Notes under the pieces: model-generated
Databases searched by the model: none
What the model saw: the letters and a program-made list of their open reading frames with translations, nothing else
Told to the model about the DNA's origin: nothing
Translations under genes and position numbers: made by a program
Assembly (NCBI RefSeq): GCF_016802725.1
Contig: NC_052665.1
Location: 7,254,001-7,318,000 of the forward strand
Direction: 5' to 3'
DNA length: 64,000 nucleotides
Source: Solenopsis invicta
Lineage: Eukaryota; Arthropoda; Insecta; Hymenoptera; Formicidae
Shown: positions 1 to 9,153 of the stretch, in pieces
Numbering within the stretch: position 1 is the first letter of the stretch
Layout: each line of letters starts with the position of its first letter

Positions 1-636
1 TTCTCTTCTTTTTTTTTTCTCGGTAACGCTCGGTAACGATCGTTTTATCGACAATGCTAACGCGTGTCGTAATAAATGTAGGTGACGAACTCTCTACAAT
101 TAATCAGCAGCCAATAGATAACCGTGGACGATATACATTGTGTTAAACAGTAACGTGTGAAGTATGTGTAAAATTACGCCGTTCGGAGCGGTGTCGTTCG
201 TTTCTCGTCGGCGTTTACACGGTCACGTAGGGCTCGTGTAAACTTGTTGAACGTTTATACGCGAAGAGCACTTAATCGAGAGTGTACCATGTACATTAGT
301 AAATTTATATTTTTGGAAGAAAACGAAAATGAAAGCAGCGTGAACTGAAAAAACGTTGGGAAATCTTCGGTGCATCTGAACGGCACCGCTGTAAAATCGA
401 TCTCGCGATGACTAAACTCCAGTTCGAGACAACTTTCATTTAAATCAGCCAGTACCACTTCCTTGTTAGAGAAATTTCATTCAACGTGAAAGAAATCGTT
501 GAAGAATTTTTTTTTCACCGTTAAATTACACGTAGAATCTTTTATGCAAAGAATTTTGCTCTCTCTTTCTTTGTGTTAGATTTGTAAAATATTTTATCAT
601 TTTGTTATTTGTATAAAAATATTGCCATTATCTATA

Positions 637-724
<88 letters not shown>

Positions 725-2223
725 CGTATGTATGTACGTATGTAATTTCAAAACTAAAATAGAGAAAAGGGTGTAAACACACAAGAGAGATAAAAAGCGC
801 CCAGAATTTGAAAAACTTCACAGGGATCCGAAGTAGACTGAAATATTTCACATTTTCTTTACAAATGAATTTCGTATTAATTAATTTTTCCAAATTATTG
901 CATATATTTACGTGTTTAGACATTAATTGATCGTCCTTTTCGCGATTAAAAAATTTAATCTAGCAAAATTCTAAATGTATTGTATGCAAATATGCTTCTT
1001 CAGTGTACTTGCAAAAATAAGATTATACAAAATTGGAAGAAAAAATTGTACAAACATTTGCGTTTATCGATATTATTACTCTACTCGAAGAAATATTCCA
1101 GGATGAATTGAATACGCGACCGCTAAACGGTTGCGTATTACACACGTCTGCACGAAGATCCTCTGCACACAGGCGCTGCACTTGCAACAGGCTGTGCTGT
1201 ATTATCGCGCGAATAGTAGATTAAAGTACTTCTCATTTATTATGTTACCTTTGTAAATCTCTGCGTTGGCATAGAACTTTTGCGAATTGAACGTTACCGC
1301 AATTTTATGCATATAAAATGCGTTTGAGCGAAATTATGCTTTAGTCGTTATGCAACCAACATTACGCGGAAGTGGTTACGCGACTTTCTTATTATCTGTA
1401 ATGATATTACTAATAACAACTACAGTGTATGAGTATTAACAAATTTATTAATGAGAATAATATATTATTGCGACAGTAATCTATGTAAGTGTTGTGAATA
1501 ATGAGATAATATTGTTGCTGTGATTAACTTTAAGATTGTAAGTAGTAGGAAATAGAGAACCACTGTTAGGTGTCACTGTCTCGATTCAATAAATGTTATT
1601 TCATTTTAATGCCAAATCATCATTCTTTATTCGTAACATCATATTCCACATTAACATTGAGTAAGCTCTTATAACATAGAATCTATTGCAGAATACTAAA
1701 AATATATCAGAAAAAACATACATATAAAAAATACACAGTACGTAGTAAAATATTTGTAGTAATGCTGCACAACATTACGTATATTATTTTCACAATTATA
1801 TAATAATACTTTAATAAAGTTTTGTAAAAAAAAGAAAAATAAATAAAATGCGTTTTGTTGTACATATTAACATGAAAACGTCACGATTATTTAACAAAAA
1901 TAAAAGTTTTATATTAAAGAAAAAAATCTAAATGTTGTGCATTATTGCTACGTGAGACTTCATGTCCTGTTTAAAGAAAATATCACATTTTAATATTTAA
2001 GGTAGTACGAAGAAGGAAACAGGTTTGTATGATACTTACATCTACTTATACAAGGTAAGTTATCAACTAAAACTTGCGACTTAAATCAGTCTTTAATAAA
2101 AATAAACACAATTATATAATTAATTTTACTATAAAGCGACAAATTTGAAAAGCTTTGCAAAAATTTCGATGTCAAAATCGTTACGCAAGATAATAATTAA
2201 TGTTACTTAGATTAAATATAATA
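1..2223. other. Gene-free flank downstream of TM7SF3
   Basis: No convincing coding exon is visible on either strand. The sequence is AT-rich with one long microsatellite. The 3' UTR of the minus-strand TM7SF3 gene must lie at its right end. A minus-strand AATAAA (plus-strand TTTATT at about 1626-1631) would give a 3' UTR of roughly 600 bases, but other signals are possible. A plus-strand AATAAA at about 1588 could mark the end of an unrelated transcript. Confidence 0.5.
641..744. repeat. (TA)n followed by (TATG)n microsatellite
   Basis: A run of about 28 TA units passes into TATG/TACG tetranucleotides. A long minus-strand reading frame across it encodes only Tyr-Ile and Thr-His repeats and is not a gene. 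Confidence 0.95.
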
Positions 2224-2417
2224 TTAACGTATATAAAAGTAGTAATGTCGACGCCAATAGTGGCCAGAAGCTCTTGTACGTCTTTGAGAAGAATAATCAG
2301 AGTCAGGCAGCAAAGGCGTTCTTTCTGTGTTCAATTTAATCTCACGTAAATAAGCACACATTTGAATAATGAATCGTGCTATTATTAAAACAGCCCAGAT
2401 AATTACTAAAGTTAGAT
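2224..2417 (-). CDS. TM7SF3: TM7SF3 exon 8: last helix and tail
   Basis: Residues about 477-540 with the stop. Helix DLTLVIIWAVLIIARFIIQ, then a basic tail with ERTPLLP. The human protein ends in GERTPLLL; the insect tail adds about 28 residues rich in Arg, Ser and Tyr. Confidence 0.9.
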
Positions 2418-5400
2418 CTGAAAACAGAATCAAGTCGATAAAGCGTAAAATGGAGTTACTTTTGCGCGAGATAAAGCAATGAAGACATACCTGCACCTTG
2501 AAATGGCGGATATACGAACGCTAGTTCAAATCCGGGTATAGTTACTCTCCTGATTATAGTAATAATAATATATTTCAAATTACTTCCGGCGTAGTAATCG
2601 ACCGCGACGACTATGAAATAAGATCCGAAAATCGCACGTGCCATCAATTCAGCGACATAGGACATCGTCGCCAGAAATGCGATTATCAGAAATATCAGGG
2701 TTACGAACATTGGCCAAAATAACCAATTGTTCTCCAACATATAAAACATTTGCGCTACAAGAAACGATAATAAGTTATGTATCAGTGTACATACGGTTGT
2801 GTTAATTGCGACGTGTGTCGCTATCGCGCGCGAAAATTTCATCTAGTTAACAGACGCCCAGATACATCATAATCGTCCGTTTTACGCTGGCATGCGGAGT
2901 GCAAAGCGCTCGATTCAGAGTAAATAGCGATCGCGCGATCATCTGTCGACAGGATAGAATTGGGCCCGATTCGCCGCTACCGCGCAGTTGCGTATACACG
3001 CATCGCGTAATCTAAATAGGTCCCGGCGCAGAATAAATAAACGGGGACACAATTAGGTAAATGCGAATCTTCCAAGCTGGTTACACCGTGACGTGGGAGT
3101 CCCGCCGACAGGGTAGACCGGCATCGCACGCGTGTGCGTGCACGCGTATCCCGCGCGCGGCGCATTTTTGCGTTTGTGCCCGGGCGAGGGTAGACGAAGG
3201 GTAGTCGCGGCGTTATGGTGAGAAAGGTGGGAGGCAACGTGAATGCGCCATGCCGCTTCTGCATGGGGGATTCGGCGAGCGAGGTTTCCACATGAGCGGC
3301 CAGCATTGATAGAAGCTACGGGGAGAAACTGACTGTGCGCCTCTCATCCCTTCGCCAAACTCGAACTAACTTCGGGGTGGCGGCGCACAGCGCTCTATCC
3401 CTCCGCTTTTAAGCCTGGCTTTCATTATTTTCCTATAATTCGCAACAGCCCTTCGCGAGCACCGCGGAGTGGAGAGGCCTACCTACGATTCCCTCCTTCG
3501 TTTTCCTATCCTTTCGCGTCTGCTGTATTCCGAGTTGCGTTTTGTTCGCTGTGTTAGTACTGCGAGACTTGTAGCTCTGGACGCGACGATTAGGATGTAA
3601 ATTGATTATTTACGGGGAAAAAAAATACAAAAAATGTCTTTTGAAAAAGGGAACGCTAATATATTTTTTACTCATTATCATTAAAAGCCATGTAGTTTTC
3701 TAAAACGCGGCTTTGATCGACACGTAATACGTACCTGGAGCATAAAGATATACGATGCACGCACATAAGAATCCTAATGATACACTCCATAATGGTATAA
3801 AAAAAGTCTTGAAAACAGTGGACGAGACCACAAATGTCATACCTATCACGATGCTGACTGAAAAAGACAAGAGTTATTAAAATGACGCGTATCTTCTTGA
3901 AAAATAAGTTAAATTATAGATATTATATTAAATGCATATTGTTTCGTTGAATTATAAAAACTGATGCATAATTACTTGTGGTGCTAAGGTGCAAGTATGT
4001 ACCCAGCATGTATCCCAAAATGCCCTCTAGTATACAGCTCGATATAAAATAATCTATACAAACGTATTTATGCCCTATAATAACTGACAAACAACCAATC
4101 ATCAGGACCAGCGCGCAAAACACCTCCGCGTATACGTCATCTGAAAAAAAATGGCAAATAATTATCTAGATCTTTCATAAGTCACGTAATAGAACAGTAA
4201 TTTTGCAAAGTTACAAGACTGCAAGAAAAATATTTTTGCGTTTAAAAAGATAAACAAAAATTATTGCTTGAAAAAGATAAATCGCATCTTATAATGCTAT
4301 TATAACGCTATTTTGTTAGAGAGCCAAGAGAAAGATAATTTTATCATCGTGAAATGCACGCAAAAGAATGATTTTATTAAAATATCTAAAAATTTAGCTG
4401 AATATAAATCTGAAAATAATTTTGTTAGAATGTTAAAATAATTATGAGAGATATTCAAGCACGGTGGCAATGCTGCAAAAGGTTTTTGACATTCTAGCCA
4501 ATCAGTTCGAGTCTTACATAATTATTTTGAAATTCTAATGAAATTATTTTTAGATCTATATCTAATTAAACTTATAGGTACACTTTCGTTCTTCCCATGC
4601 AGAAATACGAGTACGTTGAAGACTCTAATATTATTCGTTCATGCTAAAATAAAATATAGAATACTGTGATCTAGAAAAAGAAAATAAAACATACTTAAAA
4701 CTTGACAACTCTCCGGATAGAGCAGAGGATTGCAAGCGTACGTAAAGATCGGGATGTAAGCCGATGAGTAATTTCTGTAAGTAGCAACTGCGGCATAAAC
4801 TGATCCCGTGCCGGTGAACGCACTGTAGATACGTCTCATATTACTCGTATGAGAGCCTGCTGGTATCTAACAAAAAATATTCTTAATCATACGTTGAGTC
4901 TTTTTAATCGTGAATTATTAAAATACATTCTATGAACGGTAAATGGAGCATCGGCAATCACTGTTAGCTGATCCCTACAATTTTCTGTAATTATAGTGCG
5001 TGTATATCAAGAATAATTGAATCAGCAGGAATAACGGTTTCGCTATCAGTTCTATAATATAGCGGCATTTACCGAGAATGAATTTTTATCCGTCTAATAT
5101 TACGAGATACCTCGTCGCCGTTCCGTGCAATGTCTTGCGCGGTCAGCATACTCGCGATCGCATTGAAATATGTATCCAGAGTGAAGTCTTGCCTAGGCAG
5201 ATAAAGACGGTACATCTTGTACTGCAGCGAGCTTTTTTCACAGGGGACCGATGAACCGTTAGGTGCGAGAATCGAGGCTGGCTGCGTGTCTACTATTATC
5301 ATGCCGTTTTCCGTATGAAGCTTTTGATACGGCGACACTTCGATATCGAATTCCATGTTACAGCCACCGGGTATCGGCGCTGCGGAGAACAACAATCGGC

Positions 5401-8400
5401 CAATGAACGGCGCTGATGGATTCTCTCGATACTCAACCAATTTTGCCATTACGCCCGCCGTCGAAAACGGTTAGCCATTCAACCCATTTACGCGCGACGG
5501 ATAATAGAGATGCGCCGCAAATTAATCGAATGCACATCTTGGTATGATTTGTGATTTATTTGTGCTACCGCGATCAACGTAACACGGCTATTTAATTTAA
5601 TACAGCATATAATTTTTCGGTCTTTATCATGCAAATATTGTCCTCTTGCAATTGTCTTTATACATATAATATGGCCATTAATTTTATATTATATTAATAG
5701 GCAGCGTTGTGCCGGCGCCAGATTTAATTTCACAAATAAATGTTATTCGAAAAGGAAAGTGTGAGAAAGACAGACATACATTATTAACATTATTAATATT
5801 ATTAATGTTATTAATATTATTTGTACTTACCATTTCGACCGTACGTAACAATCACGAGCAATGCATCGAGATTGTGCACGTTGTTGTGCTCCAAGAATAC
5901 CTGGATCGGGGCTGTTACATCGTGCGTTTTTACATACAAACCAATGTTTGATCCGAATAAACTTCTGTCCGACACTTTATCAAGTAGCGCTTTGTCGTAA
6001 GATAACGTGGCATTGTATTGAAATGTATGAATTTGTAAAACAATAAACCAAATATCCGATGGAACCTCGGTCACAGTGATGGTTAAGCGAGTAAATGGGG
6101 CTAAACTTATTCGTTGTTTAATTACGTCATTCTCATGATTATTCCATAAAGATACGTTTATTCTGACGCCGTCTGCAATATAATATATCGAACGTCGACA
6201 TTAATAAAGATAATTACGATAATTATATGATACTTTATCATTGGAAATTAAACATTTCTGCGATGTTTTATATCCCTCGATCTATTTAATTTGCGACACA
6301 ACGCAAACGAGCGAATTATAAATAATCATATCCTAAGTACAAAACAGCATATTAAAAAAACACGTTTGCAAATACTAAAATATTTGTATCACATTTTATA
6401 TTAAAATTTTGTTAGTGAAAGCAATTCGATGAATAGCAATTACATGTATACATATCTAAAAAAAATATCAAACTTGCTTTTCAAAAAATACAATATATTA
6501 TTTTTTATCGATCACGATCGATATAAAACGACTTTGATGCTGACAGCGCTGTAAGCATCATTTCATTCTTGTTGTTTATCAAATATTTAACAAGGACAAA
6601 TGACGCTTAAAGTGTTATGAGCACCGAAGCGAACGCAGCCAATGTAGGGAAATATTAGAGCTACAATTTGAACGTGATGAATAAATTACTTGGGTGTATT
6701 TTATTGTATGTATTCTGTACGTATTCCGTACACGCTTTTTGTTCTTAACGACAGTTGTCGGTGTCGTTGCGCAGATATTTTACATGGCAAAAAAGCTGCG
6801 CAACGACAATAGAGTAAAGAACAAAAAGCATATACAGAATACATACCCTGTGTGTGGATATCTAGATTTTTAGATATATTTAGTCACTGTTCGAAATAAC
6901 AACTGAATACCCGAATATCCGGTCGATATTATTCATATCGCAATCATTGATATATTCTAATATAATGGCTTTATTGCGTATTGTGTCAAAAGATAAAAAG
7001 AATAATAATAAAGATTTGCTCATAATATAAAATATTAAACCATTATATATAATAAACATTATGGTTTACATATTTACATATATATGAAAATCTTAATTAA
7101 GAAATATAAATAACAAATAACATGTACAAACATCTAAGTGTTCCACGTTTATTTTATACGAATATTCAGATGTCTAATTGCACGAAAAATATATTAGGAT
7201 ATCGAAAAATTGCTTGCATATTTTGGAAAAAATACAACTATTGGAATGTACAGTTGGAAAATTTATGATCAATATAGCATGTGTCGCATGCTCCAAACGG
7301 TCCACTCAAATTTTTATGTTAATTTAACACAAGCTGAATATTTCAGAATACAAATATTATGTAAAAATTTAACACACCAAATCTAACACTTTAATATAAT
7401 TTAAAAAAAAACAGGGAAACATATTTTTCGGTTCAAACATTGATTATATTGCTACAGTTATGAGCTAAAAGGTTGCAACACATTTTCTACGATGGTTTTT
7501 GGAATGTAGGCTTGCTCATCGATCGGCGAACGTAATTGGTTGGATCCACAGGAAAGAAGCAATTACGTTCGCTGTTCGATGAGCAAGTCTACATTCCAAA
7601 AACCATCGAAGAAAATGTGTTGCAACCTTTTAGCTCATAAGTGTACATTTAATTTATTCATTTATTTTAGAATTGACGTATCAAAATTTCTATGTTTATG
7701 TTATTTGCTCATTTACTCATAAATTGTATTATTTTAATAGTAAAGACTGTCGAATACTAATATAATACAAAATATTAAAATAATAACACAATCACATTAT
7801 ATTAAATTAACATTCAGTGGATGTTAAAAACTCAATACAAAAATATTAGTAAGGATCGGTTTGAACATAAATACAAAGTATTTTCTATTGTGTACTATTA
7901 ATATGTTTCAAGTAGATATCAAGTAATAAAATCTTAACCTGAATATTACTTACACATTTTAAATAATACGAATATGTATCAAAGTATTATTTGCACTTTT
8001 CAGCAAATATATAAGTATAGAATTATATTCTAATATTACACATTTATTTCAAATAGTAAACAAATATTCAAATATTAAAAAATATTTATATTAGTATTAT
8101 AAGCAGAAACAAATGGGGGAAAAAAGGGATTTTGCTAAAATGTCTATAAATTTAGCTATAGATACAGATTCAAAATTATATATTGGACCATAATCAAAAT
8201 AATTATACAGAAACACTCTCAAGCACAATGTCAATGCTACAAAATGTTTTTACATTCCGGCAAACCGCTCTCGATCGTCCAACATAATTATTTCAATGAT
8301 TCAACATACTTATTTTTTTTTTGCTGTATCTATGTTTTTAGATACTTCAGCAAAACGGTTCTTTCCATACGTATCACCCGTACATTTTACGCAATGATTA

Positions 8401-8626
8401 AATATTATTCGTACACACTTGTCACAGTGACTAAGTATCTGGACACCTAAATGTTAACTCTGAGGTTTACACGAAGATGTTTACAACTTCGTGAGATTCG
8501 TCCGTTAGAACATTGAGGTTAGGTGCGCTTACCAGACACTGATACGGCAGTTGTATTTTCTAACGCCGTCGTCAGGTTACCGTGGATAAGTGATAAAAGC
8601 AATAGAAGGATAACGGAGCGTTTCAT
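2224..8626 (-). CDS. TM7SF3: Transmembrane 7 superfamily member 3 (eight exons)
   Basis: CDS joins 8626-8533, 6172-5831, 5379-5111, 4866-4695, 4140-3976, 3857-3735, 2754-2491 and 2417-2224. Every junction is GT-AG and phase-compatible, giving 540 residues against about 570 in the human protein. A signal peptide (Met-Lys-Arg then a Leu-rich core, residues 1 to about 22) is followed by an extracellular region with N-glycosylation sequons (NTT, NVS, NAT, NGS). The family signature APIPGGCNMEFDIEV lies near 145-160 and the cysteine pair around FTYACN...ESC near 280. Seven hydrophobic segments fill residues about 298-496, and the short cytoplasmic tail carries ERTPLLP, as at the human C-terminus. 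The human protein is a membrane protein implicated in cell survival and stress responses; the molecular activity is not established. The start was chosen because it opens the signal peptide directly; an upstream in-frame Met at 8746 would bury it. The gene is head-to-head with ANKS1. Confidence 0.95.
2491..2754 (-). CDS. TM7SF3: TM7SF3 exon 7: membrane segments 5-6
   Basis: Residues about 389-476. Contains FGSYFIVVAVDYY and AFVYPPFQ, which match the human GSYSVVLAIDSYW and AFTNVPFQ. Donor GCAG|GTATGT. Confidence 0.92.
2755..3734. other. TM7SF3 intron 6 with a CpG-rich block
   Basis: Bases about 2870-3560 are much GC/CpG-richer than the neighbouring introns but contain no exon that I can link by phase. 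Function unknown; see findings. Confidence 0.5.
3735..3857 (-). CDS. TM7SF3: TM7SF3 exon 6: membrane segments 3-4
   Basis: Residues about 348-388, read as SIVIGMTFVVSS then WSVSLGFLCACIVYLYAP. Acceptor TTTTTCAG, donor CCAG|GTACGT. A short 41-codon exon that joins exons 5 and 7 in phase. Confidence 0.85.
3976..4140 (-). CDS. TM7SF3: TM7SF3 exon 5: membrane segments 1-2
   Basis: Residues about 293-347. First helix around VFCALVLMIGCLSVII, then GHKY (human GHRF), then a second hydrophobic segment ending in GYMLGTYL. Confidence 0.9.
4363..4597. mobile_element. Short inverted-repeat element, family A copy 1
   Basis: Lies in TM7SF3 intron 4 (4141-4694). Shares ATCTAAAAATTTAGCT, TAAAATAATTATG and CAATGCTGCAAAA with copies at 8124 and 47181. 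Its ends are imperfectly inverted. No coding capacity. This is the most diverged of the three copies. Confidence 0.55.
4695..4866 (-). CDS. TM7SF3: TM7SF3 exon 4: membrane-proximal Cys-rich segment
   Basis: Residues about 236-292. Contains AYIPIFTYACNPLLYPESC, matching the human AYIPAHTYACS...GSC segment just before the first membrane helix. Donor TTAA|GTATGT. Confidence 0.9.
5111..5379 (-). CDS. TM7SF3: TM7SF3 exon 3: PGGCN signature
   Basis: Residues about 146-235. Starts at APIPGGCNMEF, the best-conserved extracellular motif of the family. I placed the acceptor at the CAG directly before it (pyrimidine-rich TTGTTGTTCTCCGCAG) because it restores the phase from exon 2. An upstream in-frame Met exists but would lose exon 2. 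Confidence 0.9.
5380..5830. other. TM7SF3 intron 2 with (ATT)n repeat
   Basis: Non-coding. Contains an ATT/AAT trinucleotide-like run at about 5776-5822, immediately beside the exon 2 donor. Confidence 0.7.
5831..6172 (-). CDS. TM7SF3: TM7SF3 exon 2: N-terminal extracellular domain
   Basis: Residues about 32-145. Includes the segment PSDIWFIVLQIHTFQYNATL, which resembles the human IPSNVTFVIFQVHTQYQNTT region. Acceptor TATTGCAG and donor GTAAGT are both strong. Confidence 0.9.
6706..6846. mobile_element. Imperfect inverted repeat (hairpin element)
   Basis: Arms 6706-6764 and 6796-6846 share GTATGTATTCTGTA, GCTTTTTGTTCTT and TGTCGTTGCGCAG in inverted order. The left arm has about 10 extra bases. 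Too short to code; probably a MITE remnant. Confidence 0.6.
7458..7640. mobile_element. Near-perfect 81-bp-arm hairpin element
   Basis: Arms 7458-7538 and 7560-7640 are each 81 bases and align without gaps with four mismatches; the loop is 21 bases. The ends are TTATGAGCTAAAAGG and its complement. No coding capacity. A recently inserted MITE is likely, but a transcribed hairpin RNA is also possible. Confidence 0.8.
8124..8367. mobile_element. Short inverted-repeat element, family A copy 2
   Basis: Left end GGGATTTTGCTAAAATGTCT is mirrored at the right by GAACCGTTTTGCTGAAGTAT (minus strand), each followed by a TCTAnAAAnnTAG-like block. Shares its interior with the copies at 4363 and 47181. 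Confidence 0.6.
8533..8626 (-). CDS. TM7SF3: TM7SF3 exon 1: signal peptide
   Basis: Residues 1-31. Hydrophobic ILLLLLSL core, then the start of the mature protein with an NTT sequon. The donor reads CTG|GTAAGC on the minus strand and leaves one base of the next codon. Confidence 0.9.
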
Positions 8627-9049
8627 GCTGGCGTATATCCCACGGCGCGTAATTACACTCGGCCAAAAGTCTAAAGTGTGCGAGCCGGCGTTTTCGACGC
8701 TACGGCGTAGAATCAGTGGTACGACGCAACAGCTGTCATTTGACACTCGGGCGGCTCTACGAGCTCGTGCTCGTTCGTGGCGCTCGTACGTACAACGGCG
8801 GTACGCACAATTCGCGCCGTCTCGCTCGCTCCATTCATAAGCGGTACGGGGCTGCCGACATCGCCGTCTCGCTCACGCTCGTTACGTATTTAACGTAGGC
8901 TCCCCGTTTCGCGAGGCCGCCGGTTGGCGGCGCGTCAGTTCGCCCAAGATGGCCACGTTGGATCAATGAAACGCGAGTAATCGTAGTGAAAACACAAATT
9001 GACAAGTGTGCGGGCGAACATCGCGGCTTGATCGCGGTGTAAATGGACC
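8627..9049. promoter_or_regulatory. Divergent CpG-rich promoter, TM7SF3 / ANKS1
   Basis: The 423 bases between two opposing start codons are CpG-rich and must hold both 5' UTRs. For ANKS1, TCAGTT at 8935-8940 fits the arthropod initiator, giving a leader of about 113 bases. AAGATGGCC at 8946-8954 resembles a YY1/Pleiohomeotic site just downstream. I see no TATA box. The TM7SF3 start site could not be placed. Confidence 0.6.
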
Positions 9050-9153
9050 ATGGGCAAGGACCAGGAGCTGCTCGAGGCAGCGAGGAGCGGCAACGTCACC
9101 GTGGTCGAGAAGATCCTCGGCCAGCGAGCCAAGAGGAGTGGTCCACTGGCAAG
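9043..9153 (+). promoter_or_regulatory. Overlapping upstream ATG in the ANKS1 leader
   Basis: An ATG at 9043 lies seven bases before the ANKS1 start, out of frame, in weak context (T at -3). After splicing it reads 44 codons and stops in exon 2 at about 19902. The ANKS1 ATG at 9050 has an excellent ACCATGG context, so leaky scanning should favour it. Confidence 0.55.
9050..9153 (+). CDS. ANKS1: ANKS1 exon 1: conserved N-terminus
   Basis: Residues 1-35. LLEAARSGNVTVVEKIL looks like an N-terminal capping half-repeat of the ankyrin array. Donor AAG|GTGGGT; phase 2. Confidence 0.95.

Larger units (their letters stand above)
6173..8532. other. TM7SF3 intron 1, rich in inverted repeats
   Basis: AT-rich intron with no exon-like reading frame. 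It holds three separate inverted-repeat elements (6706-6846, 7458-7640 and 8124-8367), annotated separately. Confidence 0.75.

Noticed and set aside
597..923. 108-codon minus-strand reading frame
   Set aside because: The frame stays open only because of the TA/TATG microsatellite.
2977..3306. 109-codon minus-strand frame in TM7SF3 intron 6
   Set aside because: Arg/Thr-rich translation of CpG-rich sequence, no phase link to the TM7SF3 exons and no family signature.
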